A DNA stretch of 64,000 nucleotides from Sphingobium sp. Ant17 (GCF_000588875.1 NZ_JEMV01000021.1:1-64000); one strand, 5' to 3'. Positions 18,447-27,716 are shown, counted from the first letter of the stretch. Made by a program: numbers and translations. The notes: generated from the sequence alone by a model not told the origin.

Positions 18447-19082
18447 TCAACTATCCGACGCATCGGCCAAAGAGGGCCGCTGGTCGAACACTTCATCGAC
18501 AAGGCCAAAGGCCTTGGCTTCGTCCGCTTCGAGGAAGGTGTCGCGATCCATCGCCTTTTCGACCTCCGCGAGCGGACGGCCGGTATATTTGGCGTAGAGA
18601 TCGTTCAAACGACGACGGATACGCAGGATTTCCTTGGCCTGGATCTCGATATCGCTGGCCATGCCCTGCGCGCCGCCGGACGGCTGATGCACCATGATAC
18701 GCGCGTTGGAGAGCGCGATGCGCTTGCCCGGTTCACCCGCCGCCAACAGGAAGCTGCCCATCGAGGCGGCCTGGCCAATGCAGACGGTGCCAACCTGCGG
18801 CCGGATATATTTCATCGTGTCGTGGATCGCCATGCCGGACGTCACCACGCCGCCGGGCGAGTTGATGTACATCCATATGTCCTTCTTCGGATTTTCCGAT
18901 TCGAGGAACAGCAGCTGGGCGACGATCAGCGAGGCCATATGATCTTCGACCTGGCCGGTCACGAAAATGATCCGTTCGCGCAACAGGCGCGAGAAGATGT
19001 CGAAGCTGCGCTCGCCACGGTTCGACTGTTCGATCACGATGGGGACCAGCGCGGCCATGGGGTTGGTCATGATATCGGTCAT
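18447..19082 (-). CDS. clpP: ATP-dependent Clp protease proteolytic subunit
   Basis: The 211-residue serine protease has the catalytic S107 in GQAASMGS and H132 in [17 protein letters not shown] is the family motif near residue 72. It assembles into a tetradecamer that partners ClpX, encoded just downstream. A second ATG ([10 protein letters not shown], residue 5) is a possible alternative start. A heat-shock-like promoter element lies upstream at 19117-19146. Confidence 0.97.
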   Translation of the reverse strand: MTDIMTNPMAALVPIVIEQSNRGERSFDIFSRLLRERIIFVTGQVEDHMASLIVAQLLFLESENPKKDIWMYINSPGGVVTSGMAIHDTMKYIRPQVGTVCIGQAASMGSFLLAAGEPGKRIALSNARIMVHQPSGGAQGMASDIEIQAKEILRIRRRLNDLYAKYTGRPLAEVEKAMDRDTFLEADEAKAFGLVDEVFDQRPSLADASDS

Positions 19083-19116
19083 TATGCTCTTTCAGTCAGC
19101 TGCTTTTGCCCGCCCC

Positions 19117-19146
19117 TACATCGTCACAAACGGTGGCAGGTTCAAG
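19117..19146 (-). promoter_or_regulatory. Possible sigma-32 promoter for clpP
   Basis: On the minus strand CTTGAA is followed after 18 bases by GATGTAG, about 35 bases before the clpP ATG. The -35 half matches the sigma-32 consensus exactly; the -10 half is poor. clpP is a common RpoH target, so this is a plausible but weak call. Confidence 0.35.
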
Positions 19147-19171
19147 GGGGAACCGGCACGGTGCGATTGGG

Positions 19172-20143
19172 CTAGTTCCGGGCGGCGTAATCGGATGGCG
19201 CGCGGTGGGCGAGATAGGCCAGCCGTCGCACCTCGCGCCGGCCCCGCACGACGGTATCGAGGATCAGGCCGCACATCGCCGAGAGGGTGGCGAGGATCAT
19301 GAGGCCGGTCACCAGGATCGCGGTCGGGAAGCGCGGCACAAGGCCCGTTTCCATATAGGTGACGATCAAGGGCGCCGCGAGGCCGAGCGCCAGCGCCGCC
19401 AGCAAGGCCGCGATGATGCCGAAGAACAGCACCGGCCGTTCGATGCGATAGAGGGTGATGATGGTGCGCAGGATGCGGAAGCCATCGCGATAGGTGCTGA
19501 GCTTGCTGACCGATCCTTCGGGGCGCGCGCCATAGGCCGTCACGACTTCCGACACCGGCATGGCGAGTTCGAGCGCATGAACGCTGATCTCGGTTTCGAT
19601 CTCGAACCCGGCCGACAGCACCGGAAAACTTTTGACGAAGCGCCGCGAGAAGACGCGATAGCCTGACAGGATGTCGGTGAAGCTGCGGCCGAACAATTGC
19701 TTGAGCAGACCGGTCAGCGCCCAGTTGCCGAGGCGATGGCCGGGGCGATAGGCCTCTTCTGCTTCGCTCTTGCGGCAGCCCACCACCATGTCGAGATTGT
19801 CGGCCAGCATGGCGGCCACCATCGCCGGGGCGGCGGCGGCTTCGTAGGTCGCGTCGCCATCGGCCATGATGTAGATATCGGCATCGACGTCGGCGAACAT
19901 GCGGCGCACCACATGGCCCTTGCCCTGCTGCGAGACGCGGCGGACGATGGCGCCCGCGTCGGCGGCGAGGTCACGGCTGTCATCGCTGCTATTATTGTCG
20001 AAGACGTAGATGACCGCCTGCGGCAGGGCGCGGCGGAAATCGGCCACCGTCTGCACGATCGCACCCGCCTCATTATAACAGGGGAGGATGACCGCGATGC
20101 GCGGGGATGCAGCAGCGATATCGCTGGCGAGAGCCAAATCCAT
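19172..20143 (-). CDS. Family 2 glycosyltransferase with C-terminal membrane segments
   Basis: The protein has 323 residues. The GT-A domain opens with RIAVILPCYNEAGAI and has the metal-binding MADGDATY near residue 95 and GYRVFSRRFVK further on, resembling dolichol-phosphate mannose synthase-type enzymes. Two TM segments follow (about 238-262 and 272-295). It probably transfers a sugar to a lipid carrier at the inner membrane. The ATG at 20143 is preferred because AAGGAG lies nine bases upstream; a second ATG at 20161 contains that site. It separates tig from clpP. Confidence 0.85.
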   Translation of the reverse strand: MDLALASDIAAASPRIAVILPCYNEAGAIVQTVADFRRALPQAVIYVFDNNSSDDSRDLAADAGAIVRRVSQQGKGHVVRRMFADVDADIYIMADGDATYEAAAAPAMVAAMLADNLDMVVGCRKSEAEEAYRPGHRLGNWALTGLLKQLFGRSFTDILSGYRVFSRRFVKSFPVLSAGFEIETEISVHALELAMPVSEVVTAYGARPEGSVSKLSTYRDGFRILRTIITLYRIERPVLFFGIIAALLAALALGLAAPLIVTYMETGLVPRFPTAILVTGLMILATLSAMCGLILDTVVRGRREVRRLAYLAHRAPSDYAARN

Positions 20144-20245
20144 GAGCGGAAACTCCTTCATCGTCAGCCTATCCTCTCGTCGTCCGCGCGCTAAGGCATG
20201 GGCCTGGCAGGGTTAATATTTCATCTGCCATCCCCGTCCAGACAT

Positions 20246-20284
20246 GAAAAGCGCCCGTGCTTCACAGGGAAGCCGGGCGCTCTT
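20246..20284 (-). terminator. Intrinsic terminator of tig
   Basis: GCGCCCG and CGGGCGC pair around a 16-base loop that can itself pair (GCTTC/GAAGC). On the minus strand TTTTC follows. It lies 18 bases beyond the tig stop. Confidence 0.75.
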
Positions 20285-20301
20285 TCAATCTGGCAAAGGC
20301 C

Positions 20302-21917
20302 TTATTCGGCCTTGGCAGCAGCCTTCTTGGCCGGGGCCTTCTTCTTGGGCGCGGCGTCGGCGGCGGGAGCCTCCTCGGTTGCGACCGCGTCCTCGGCGAC
20401 GTCCTTCTTGGCCGCAGCCTTCTTCGGCGCGGCCTTCTTGGGCGCGGCCTCTTCAGCGGCAGGCGCTTCGTCGGCTACCGGGGCGTCTTCTGCCTCAGCC
20501 TTCTTCTTGGGCGCAGCCTTCTTGGCCTTTGGCTTTTCGTCATGGTCATGACCGCAATCGGGACCATGGACATGCGGCTTGAGGTCGCCGTCTTCGGCTT
20601 CGATCGCCGCTTCCAGCTCTTCCTTGGTCACGGTGCGTTCGGTGACTTCGGCCTTGTCGAACAGATAATCGACAACCTTGTCCTCATAGAGCGGGGCACG
20701 CAGCTGGGCAGCGGCCATCGCGTCCTGACGGACATATTGCACGAAACGCTCGCGGTCCTGCGGACCATATTGCTGCGCGGCCTGCATGATCAGGCGGTTC
20801 ATTTCCTGATCCGACACGGTCACGCCGTTGGCCTGGCCGATTTCGGAAAGCAGGAGGCCGAGGCGAACGCGACGCACGGCGATGGCGCGATAGTCGTCCT
20901 TTTCGGCTTCCATTTCGGCGAGAGCGGCAGCGGGGTCTTCTTCATGGCCCGCTTCATGCTGAAGCTGCGCCCAGATCTGCTCGAATTCGGCTTCGACCAT
21001 GCTGGGAGGCACATCGAAGTCGTGCGAGGCAGCGAGCTGGTCGAGCAGCTTGCGCTTCATGTGGGTGCGGGTCAGGCCATTATGCTCCTGCTCGATCTGC
21101 CCCTTGAGCAGGTCGTTCAGTTGCTCCAGACCTTCAAGGCCGAGCGATTTGGCGAACTCATCGTCGAGCTTGGGCTTGTCGCCATCCAGGATCGACTTGA
21201 CGGTGACGTCGAAGGTCGCCGCCTTGCCCGCCAGATGTTCCGCGCCATAATCTTCGGGGAAAGTGACCTCGATGGTCTTTTCTTCGCCCTTCTTCACGCC
21301 GGTCAGCTGTTCCTCGAAACCCGGAATGAACTGGCCCGCGCCGATCTTGAGGCGGATGTCTGCAGCCGAACCGCCTTCGAAGCTTCGCCATCGACCTTGC
21401 CGACGAAATCGATGACCAGCGTGTCGCCGTCCTGCGCGACATGATCGTCGGCATGCTCTTCAAGCGCACCCTGCTGGGTGGCGATACGACCCGCCGATTC
21501 CGCGACCTGCTCGTCGCTGACCGCGATGGTCAGGCGCTCCAGCTTCAGGCCATCGACGCTAGGCGTAGCGATTTCGGGCAGCACTTCGAGCGCGACCTTG
21601 ATTTCCGCGTCCTTGCCGAATTCGAAACCTTCGTCCAGTTCGACCGACGGCTGCATCGCGGGACGCAGCTTGTGGTCGGCAATCAGTTTCTGGATGCTTT
21701 CCTGGATGCTGTTGTTGAGCGCGTCGCGCTGCAAAGCCTCGCCATGCATCTTCTTGACCAGGTTGGCAGGCACCTTGCCAGGACGGAAGCCAGGCATCCG
21801 CACCTGCGGCGCCATGGTCTTGACTTCCTTTTCCACTCGCGCGTCGATATCCTTCGACGTGATGGTTACGGTATAGGCGCGCTTAAGGCCCTCGTTCAAC
21901 GTCTCGACAGTCTGCAT
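20302..21917 (-). CDS. tig: Trigger factor, frameshifted as sequenced
   Basis: Restored, this is about 538 residues. It is a ribosome-associated chaperone and peptidyl-prolyl isomerase. The N-terminal part (MQTVETLNEGLKRAYTV) has the ribosome-binding signature FRPGKVP; the middle contains the FKBP-like domain, and the tail is a long Lys/Ala/Glu-rich extension (AAPKKAAPKKAAAKK) after a HVHGPDCGHDHD histidine cluster. The frame breaks at about 21381: one base between GC and TTCGAAGG restores GEAFEGGSAADIRL. The ATG at 21917 follows a GAGAGAAGAG ribosome-binding site. The order tig, GT2, clpP, clpX is conserved except for the inserted GT2. Confidence 0.93.
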
Positions 21918-21985
21918 CTCTTCTCTCAAACGCTTTCTTCAGCTGAATTTCGGTGGCGCCTGCGATGGGCCGGGGCCTGGCGCAC

Positions 21986-22070
21986 TGGTGCGGGCGAAGG
22001 GACTCGAACCCCCACATCTTGCGATACCAGAACCTAAATCTGGCGCGTCTACCAGTTTCGCCACGCCCGC
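21986..22070 (-). tRNA. tRNA-Leu (anticodon UAG)
   Basis: The 85-nt gene folds into a class II tRNA. The acceptor stem is GCGGGCG/CGCCCGC, the anticodon stem CCAGA/TCTGG with loop TTTAGGT (anticodon TAG), a variable arm TATCGCAAGATG, and the T arm GGGGGTTCGAGTCCC. CCA is encoded after discriminator A. It lies upstream of tig on the same strand. Confidence 0.95.
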
Positions 22071-22200
22071 ATCGGTCGCCGGTCGGCGCGGCATAGAGAA
22101 AAGCGGGAGAAGAGGCAAGGGATAGTGGCACAAAGCCGGGAACCGCCTCGTTAGGCCATGCGTAGCCTATGCACCAACCCTTTAACGGAGTGTCGCAATC

Positions 22201-22392
22201 ATGGCTACCCAGCCCGATCCTAACCCCGACGGCCTGCCCCCGCCCGACATCATCGAACCACAGTCCCCCGATGAAACGCCTGCACCCGCGACTCCGGTGG
22301 AATTGCCCATCACCGAACCCGATGAAATCGTGCCTGTCGGCCCGGATTACGACCAACCCAGTCGCGCACCGGTAGAATTTCCCCCAGACTGA
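22201..22392 (+). CDS. Small proline- and acid-rich hypothetical protein
   Basis: The 63-residue product is composed mostly of Pro, Asp, Glu, Thr and Ala (for example DGLPPPDIIEPQSPDE and TPVELPITEPDEIVPVGP). It has no signal peptide or TM segment and looks intrinsically disordered and strongly acidic. A CGGAG ribosome-binding site lies about 10 bases before the ATG, which supports translation. It is flanked by the divergent tRNA-Leu and by fecI downstream. No family is recognised. Confidence 0.55.
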   Translation: MATQPDPNPDGLPPPDIIEPQSPDETPAPATPVELPITEPDEIVPVGPDYDQPSRAPVEFPPD

Positions 22393-22574
22393 GTAACGAA
22401 CAGTGTGGTCAAAACCACATATCCATAACTTTCTTACCAAAACGTGGAACATTTTGGGTCGATCGCGAAAAATATCGTCGCCGCGCCGCTGGACAGCCCC
22501 CTGCAAGCATGATTGAACTATGACAAATAAAAGAAATCGGGAGAGGCGCGGCAGACAAAAATAAGGGGGTCGAC

Positions 22575-23174
22575 GTGCATAAGGTTCGTGCCAAATTAGA
22601 CTGGTTCAAAACCGTGATATTGCCGCAAGAGGCCGCGCTGCGTGGTCGCCTTCGCCGGATTCTTCCGTCTGCGCATGAGCTGGAAGATATGTGCGCGGAA
22701 GTCATGGCGCGGGCCTACGCCACCGAAAACTGGGAAAATGTCACGACCGGCCGCGCCTATCTCTTCACGATCGCCCGCAACCTCGTCATCGATACAGCGC
22801 GCCGCAACAAGGTGGTCAGTTTCGAGACGATCGCCGATCTGGAATTGCTCGGTGGGGAAAATAATATCGAGGCCCAGTTGCATGCGCGCGAGGCGCTTCG
22901 TCAGGTTGAGACGATTGTCGAGTCGCTACCGCCCCAATGTCGCCGCGTCTTCATTCTTCGCCGTATCCATGAAAAATCGATGCTGGAAATAGCGGAGGAC
23001 ATGTCCCTATCCGTCTCTACTGTTGAAAAACATCTAGCCAAAGCAATCGCAATAGTTATGCGGGCCTGGGCAGAACGTGAGGAAACGGATTTCGAGCGTG
23101 CAGGCTTCGGGGCCAACTTCAAGCAGCGGTCCCAGGGACGCGATAGAAGCGGAAGCCGCGCGCCTGCTAGCTAA
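22575..23174 (+). CDS. ECF RNA polymerase sigma factor (FecI-like)
   Basis: The 199-residue protein has sigma region 2 (ELEDMCAEVMARAYA, AYLFTIARNLVIDTARR) and region 4 (SLPPQCRRVFILRRIHEKSMLEIAEDMSLSVSTVEKHL). SPPQCRRVF...SxSTVEKHL is typical of FecI-type sigma factors that activate TonB-receptor genes. The GTG start at 22575 follows AAGGGGG. It overlaps the downstream fecR-like gene by 98 bases, implying translational coupling. No receptor gene is adjacent. Confidence 0.9.
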   Translation: MHKVRAKLDWFKTVILPQEAALRGRLRRILPSAHELEDMCAEVMARAYATENWENVTTGRAYLFTIARNLVIDTARRNKVVSFETIADLELLGGENNIEAQLHAREALRQVETIVESLPPQCRRVFILRRIHEKSMLEIAEDMSLSVSTVEKHLAKAIAIVMRAWAEREETDFERAGFGANFKQRSQGRDRSGSRAPAS

Positions 23175-24126
23175 GCTCAATAGTGACCCGACACCGCAGG
23201 AAGAAGCCGAAATTTGTGACTGGGTCGAGCGCGACCCGTGCCATGCCGTAGCCTTCGCACGCGCCGAAGCCGCCTGGGACGCCGCCGAGCGCCTCAAAAG
23301 CGCCGCCGCCGACGTTACCCTCCCGACGCTGCCGCAGATCGTCAGCGAGGAGCAGCAGCGCCGCCTGTCGCGCAACATCATGATTGCCGCCGCCGTCGCG
23401 GTTTTGTTTTTCATCTTTGCCGCCATCGTCACCGTGCGCACGTTCAGCGGCATTGATCGCTATGAAACGCGCCTGGGTGAAATTCGCGACGTGACGCTGG
23501 ACGACGGATCGATCCTGCACCTCAACAGCGACAGCGAAGCCGAAGTCCGCTTCACCGGCCATGGCCGCAAGGTGCGCATCGTCAAGGGCGAAGCGTCCTT
23601 CGAAGTGGCGCCCGACAGCGACCGCCCCTTCGACGTGGAGGTGCGGTCAGCGTTCATCCGGGCGGTCGGCACGGCGTTCAACGTGCGGATGCGCCCGGCG
23701 CTGGTCGAACTGACGGTCACCCACGGCACCGTCACGGTGCATTCGGGCGAGGATGCGGAGCAACGGGTCAGCGCGGGCAATGGCGCGGTGATCCAGCCGC
23801 GCACGATCGCACTCACCCGGCTGGGCGACAAACTCGTCAGCCAGCGCATCGCCTGGCGCGACCAGATGATGGAGCTGGACGGCGAAACCATCGAACAGGC
23901 GACCAGCGAGTTCAACCGCTATCGCAAGGCACCGATCCTGATTGGCGACACCCGCGTTTCGGCGCTGCGCATCGGCGGCCGCTTTCGGGTGACGGACAGT
24001 CGCGCGTTTCTGTTCGCCCTGGAACGCAAGCTGCCGGTCCGTACCGTACAGGGCGAGGATGGATCGGTGATGCTGCTATATCGCGACGAGGAACCGGATC
24101 CGTCCGAGGCCGGTGCGGCCTCCTGA
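23077..24126 (+). CDS. FecR-family anti-sigma regulator
   Basis: The 349-residue protein has a cytoplasmic N-terminal region with a FecR_N-like stretch (EAARLLAKLNSDPTPQEEAEICDW, DPCHAVAFARAEAAWDA), one TM segment (about 100-122), and a periplasmic FecR domain (RLGEIRDVTLDDGSILHLN, FIRAVGTAFNVRM). It transmits a signal from an outer-membrane receptor and controls the sigma factor encoded just upstream. The GTG at 23077 lies inside the fecI reading frame; a later start is possible. Confidence 0.88.
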   Translation: MRKRISSVQASGPTSSSGPRDAIEAEAARLLAKLNSDPTPQEEAEICDWVERDPCHAVAFARAEAAWDAAERLKSAAADVTLPTLPQIVSEEQQRRLSRNIMIAAAVAVLFFIFAAIVTVRTFSGIDRYETRLGEIRDVTLDDGSILHLNSDSEAEVRFTGHGRKVRIVKGEASFEVAPDSDRPFDVEVRSAFIRAVGTAFNVRMRPALVELTVTHGTVTVHSGEDAEQRVSAGNGAVIQPRTIALTRLGDKLVSQRIAWRDQMMELDGETIEQATSEFNRYRKAPILIGDTRVSALRIGGRFRVTDSRAFLFALERKLPVRTVQGEDGSVMLLYRDEEPDPSEAGAAS

Positions 24127-24137
24127 CGACGGGCTTG

Positions 24138-24839
24138 CTACCCCAACAGGTCCAACACCAGTTGCGGCACCAATTGGCTGGCCGGGCCAAGCCGACTTTC
24201 CTCGAAATAGACGCTACCCGCCGACGGATCGAGATTGAGTTCCAATGTGCGAGCGCCGACATGGCGGGCGGTCTGCACGAACCCGGCGGCGGGATAGACC
24301 GCGCCCGACGTGCCGATCGACACGAACAGGTCGGCGCGGCGCAGCGCGTCATCGATGGCATCCATCTGATAGGGCATTTCGCCGAAGAAGACGATGTCGG
24401 GGCGCAGACGGGGCTGGCCGCATCCGGTGCATACCGTCCCCGGCGGCAAGGCATCGGTCCACGGCACCGCCTTGCCGCAGGCGGCACAGAGCGCGGATTG
24501 CAGTTCGCCATGCATGTGGATCAGGCGTTTCGCACCGGCCCGCTCGTGCAGGTCATCGACATTCTGCGTTACGATCAGCAATTCGCCGGGCCAGGCGGCA
24601 TCCAGCGCGGCCAGCGCTTCATGCGCCGGATTGGGCGAAACGGTTGCCAGCTTCGCCCGGCGTTCGTCATAGAAGCGATGCACCAAGGCGGGATTGCGCG
24701 CCAGTGCCTCAGGGGTGCAAACGTCTTCGACGCGGTGCCCTTCCCAGAGGCCATCTGGCCCGCGAAAGGTGGCAAGACCGCTTTCGGCGGAGATGCCCGC
24801 GCCGGTGAGGATGACGATGTTCTGGATGTCGGGATTCAT
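24138..24839 (-). CDS. cobB: NAD-dependent protein deacylase, sirtuin family
   Basis: The 233-residue sirtuin removes acyl groups from lysine using NAD. The NAD site is GAGISAESGLATFRGPDG (13-30) and TQNVDDLHERAG; the catalytic histidine is H110 in HMHGEL. Zinc cysteines are C118, C121, C137 and C140. Y57 and R60 in FYDERR match the Tyr/Arg pair that lets CobB and SIRT5 accept succinyl-lysine, so desuccinylase activity is likely. It is convergent with the fecR gene (11-base gap). A decayed copy of its 5' end lies at 25271-25390. Confidence 0.94.
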   Translation of the reverse strand: MNPDIQNIVILTGAGISAESGLATFRGPDGLWEGHRVEDVCTPEALARNPALVHRFYDERRAKLATVSPNPAHEALAALDAAWPGELLIVTQNVDDLHERAGAKRLIHMHGELQSALCAACGKAVPWTDALPPGTVCTGCGQPRLRPDIVFFGEMPYQMDAIDDALRRADLFVSIGTSGAVYPAAGFVQTARHVGARTLELNLDPSAGSVYFEESRLGPASQLVPQLVLDLLG

Positions 24840-24934
24840 GGCATGACTATAACCGAAATTGCTTTGACGAGAATGGGTGGGAGGCGGAATTTCGGTAGCT
24901 GCGCATACGCCTGCAAAAGCGGGCACATATCCTA

Positions 24935-25225
24935 GCCGTCATGCCAGCGCAGGCTGGCATCCCTGGCGGAGGTGTGGAGCCTTTAGGCTTGGCACGTGTC
25001 GCAACGCCATCACGCCATCTCCTGAGACCCCAGCTTTCGCTGGGGTGACGGTAAGGGTAAGAGTGGAAGGTCGGCTTTCTCCTCCCCTCCCGCTTGCGGG
25101 AGGGGGCAGCGAGACTTAATGACCCCGGCCTTGAGCCGGGGGAATTTAGTCGCAGCGGGGTGGGTGAGCGCACCGTTGCGCAAGCCCACCCCTAACCCCC
25201 TCCCGCCAGCGGGCGGGGGAATGAT
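24935..25225. repeat. Cluster of intergenic inverted repeats
   Basis: Several GC-rich palindromes lie in series: GCCAGCGCAGGCTGGC (24943), CCCCAGCTTTCGCTGGGG (25028), CCCTCCCGCTTGCGGGAGGG (25085), CCCCGGCCTTGAGCCGGGG (25122), a GGGTGGGTGAGCGC...CAAGCCCACCC stem (25157-25192) and CCTCCCGCCAGCGGGCGGGG (25199). None is coding. They separate cobB from its truncated duplicate and look like accumulated REP/BOX-type elements. Confidence 0.7.
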
Positions 25226-25270
25226 GTCCGCAAGTGGTCGCTTGCATAAATCATCACAATGAGACTGCCC

Positions 25271-25390
25271 ATGATCTTCGACGTGATGCCCTTCCAAGGG
25301 GCCATCTGGCCCCCGAAACATCGCGAGGCCACTTTCGGCGGAAATGCCTGCGACGGTCAGGATGGCAATGGACGATATGTCGTCGATCAT
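25271..25390 (-). pseudogene. Truncated second copy of the sirtuin 5' end
   Basis: The first 40 codons read MIDDISSIAILTVAGISAES then GLAMFRGPDGPLEGHHVEDH. They match the N-terminus of the neighbouring cobB product at 29 of 40 positions by hand count. After this the similarity ends and the frame runs into repeat DNA. The NAD-binding glycine of GAGIS is valine here. No catalytic histidine or zinc cysteines follow, so it cannot encode a working sirtuin. Confidence 0.8.
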
Positions 25391-25454
25391 GACGCGGCTT
25401 TAGCCTGCCGGGGTGTTGCGAGAAACCGTCTATCATAAGCCAACGGCGGACGGA

Positions 25455-26108
25455 TCACGCCGCCAGGTGTCGCGCGCGGTCCCGCCATGCTTCCGCCAGG
25501 ACCGGCATTTCGGCCAGTTGCGCCACCGCGTCGCGGTTCGCTTTGTGTCCGCCGCCGATCAGCAGGTGAAACACCCTTGCGATGGGCCAGTCCGGCAAGG
25601 GGCGGTCGAGCAAGGCCATCCGCTCGCCTGCTTGCGCCTCGCCCTCGCGGATCATGCGGAAATAGAGGCCGCATCGGCCAGTTTTGACGATGGTGGCCGT
25701 GACATCGCGCGCGCCGAAGCGATGGTCGAGCTTCCAGCAGGGCTGGCGGCCATGGCTGACTTCGACGATCGCGCTGCCCAGGGCGAAGCGGTCGCCCAGG
25801 CAGATCGTCTCTTCGGTCATGCCCCGCGCGGCGATATTCTCGCCAAAAGCACCGGGCGCGTCGAGCAGCGGATGGTCGGGCTTGCGGTCGCGCCACCAGG
25901 CATAATGGTCCTGCGGATAGAGATGGATCGCTTTGTCCCAGCCGCCATGATGGATGGGATCGGCGACCTGATCGCCCTCCAGGCCGCCCCAGCCGATCCG
26001 CACCGGGCCGGTCACGGGGCTCTTGGCGATGGCGCTATAATCGGGGCCGCGAAAGGGGGCCGGTTTGCCGACCAGCAGCGCGTCGATCGTCATGAAGGGC
26101 GTATCCAT
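25455..26108 (-). CDS. MOSC-domain protein (YiiM-like)
   Basis: The 217-residue protein carries a MOSC beta-barrel with GLEGDQVADPIHHGGWDKAIHLY and the conserved cysteine in SHGRQPCWKLDHRF, and ends with the 3-alpha domain (RVFHLLIGG to EMPVLAEAWRDRA) found in YiiM. YiiM of E. coli takes part in molybdenum-cofactor-dependent reduction of N-hydroxylated compounds. The ATG at 26108 is preferred because MDTPFMTIDALLVGKPAPF matches the family start. Confidence 0.9.
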   Translation of the reverse strand: MDTPFMTIDALLVGKPAPFRGPDYSAIAKSPVTGPVRIGWGGLEGDQVADPIHHGGWDKAIHLYPQDHYAWWRDRKPDHPLLDAPGAFGENIAARGMTEETICLGDRFALGSAIVEVSHGRQPCWKLDHRFGARDVTATIVKTGRCGLYFRMIREGEAQAGERMALLDRPLPDWPIARVFHLLIGGGHKANRDAVAQLAEMPVLAEAWRDRARHLAA

Positions 26109-26166
26109 GCCACCATGTTGCCATGGTCGCGCCGCGCTGGCGAGGGCCGATCGGCGGCAGGTGGCG

Positions 26167-26385
26167 TCAGGCCGGGCTGATTTCCGAGCGCAGCTTGAGG
26201 ACTTCGCCGCCATTATCGGAATGGATCAGGAAGGCGGGATCGTTGGGCGAGCCATTGCGACGGATCAGCGATCCTTCGATCGTGCGTTCGACATGACGGT
26301 CGAACCGCTCGGTGATGTGACCCCGGCCGACGCCCTGCCCCCAGTTCCACTTGACCCGCTTTCCCTTGCGAAATGTCTCGGTCAT
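26167..26385 (-). CDS. TUDOR-domain (HVA1/DUF2945-type) small protein
   Basis: The 72-residue protein reads MTETFRKGKRVKWNWGQGVG, then HITERFDRHVERTIEGS and a terminal DNGGEVLKLRSEI. This is the pattern of the hypervirulence-associated TUDOR family (DUF2945): a KGDxVxW(x)GxG start and an EVLKxxSE end. It is cytosolic with no known reaction. It lies 58 bases upstream of the MOSC gene on the same strand. An upstream start at 26439 is possible but less family-like. Confidence 0.8.
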   Translation of the reverse strand: MTETFRKGKRVKWNWGQGVGRGHITERFDRHVERTIEGSLIRRNGSPNDPAFLIHSDNGGEVLKLRSEISPA

Positions 26386-26511
26386 CGGGGCATCCTCTCT
26401 TTGTCGGGCGCATGCTGCGTCAGCCGGTTTACATGACAAGCGAAGGTCAAAATTCCCAAAGGCTTAACCGGTTCCCTTGGGTTTTACATTCTGTTGGGCT
26501 AAGGGGCGGCG

Positions 26512-27689
26512 ATGGACGCATCTGGCCTTCGCGTTGCCCTGTTCAGCGGCAACTATAATTATGTGCGCGATGGTGCGAACCAGGCGCTCAACCGCTTTGT
26601 CGGCTATTTGCTGCGGCAGGGGGCGGCGGTGCGCGTCTATGCACCAACCACCAACACGCCAGCGTTCGCGCCTGCGGGTGACCTGATCAGCACGCCCTCC
26701 TTCCCGGTGCCGGGGCGTAAGGAATATCGTGTTCCCTATCGCATGTCGGCACAGGTTCGCCGCGATCTCAAGGCGTTCCAGCCCAATCTTATCCACCTGT
26801 CCAGCCCCGACCCGTTGAATCATCGGGCGCTCAGCTGGGCGCGGGACCATGGCCTGCCGGCGGTGGCGTCTGTTCATACCCGGTTCGAGACCTATCCGCG
26901 CTATTATGGCCTCGCCTTTCTGGAGCCGCTGATCGAATCGATGCTGCGGCGTTTCTATCGTCGCTGCGATGCCATCGTCGCGCCGTCCGATTCGATGGCG
27001 CAGCTGCTGCGCGAACAGCGGATGAGCTATGATGTCGGCATCTGGACGCGGGGCATCGATCGCGACATCTTCAACCCCGGCCGCCGCAGCCTGGAATGGC
27101 GGCAGTCGCTGGGCATGGCCGATGACGCTCCGGTGATCGGCTTTATCGGTCGGCTTGTGATGGAAAAGGGGCTGGACGTCTTTTCGACACGATCGACCAG
27201 TTGGCGGCGCGGCAGGTGCGGCATCAGGTTCTGATCGTGGGCGAAGGCCCGGCGCGCGAGTGGTTTCAGAACCGGTTGCCGGGTGCTGTATTTACCGGCT
27301 TTCAGGGCGGGCCGGATCTGGGGCGGGCGGTCGCCAGCATGGATATGTTGTTCAATCCGTCGGTCACCGAAACCTTCGGCAATGTGACGCTGGAGGCGAT
27401 GGCCTGCGGCCTACCCACGGTCGCCGCGCGGGCGACCGGCAGCGAAAGCCTGGTGACCGAGGGCGTCACCGGGCGGCTGATCCGCCCCGGCGCGATCGGC
27501 GACTTTGCCGATGCGTTGCAATCTTATTGCGATGACAGCGCCGCGCGAACGCGCGCGGGTGAGGCGGCCCGGATACGCGCCGAGCGCAATGGCTGGGACC
27601 AGGTGAACCAGGCGCTGGTCGATACCTATCTGCGCGTGATCCGCCAGCGGGCGCAGGGCATGGTGCCGCGATCCAGCCCCGTTCCCTGA
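26512..27689 (+). CDS. Glycosyltransferase family 4 protein, frameshifted as sequenced
   Basis: Restored, this is 392 residues with two Rossmann domains. The acceptor domain starts LRVALFSGNYNYVRDGANQA, and SVHTRFETYPRYYG is like sulfoquinovosyl/mannosyl transferases. The donor domain has GFIGRLVMEKGLDVF, VGEGPAREWF, FNPSVTETFGNVTLEAMACG (the E-x7-E motif) and GVTGRLIRPG. The frame breaks in the T4 run at 27181-27184; five Ts would give LDVFFDTIDQLAARQ. Transfer of a sugar to a membrane lipid is plausible. It is followed closely by rarA. Confidence 0.88.
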
Positions 27690-27716
27690 GCGCCCTACCC
27701 TCCCTATATAGACCGC

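Noticed and set aside
24935..25225. A CRISPR array, considered because of closely spaced palindromes
   Set aside because: The units differ in sequence and spacing, there are no uniform spacers, and no cas gene is present.
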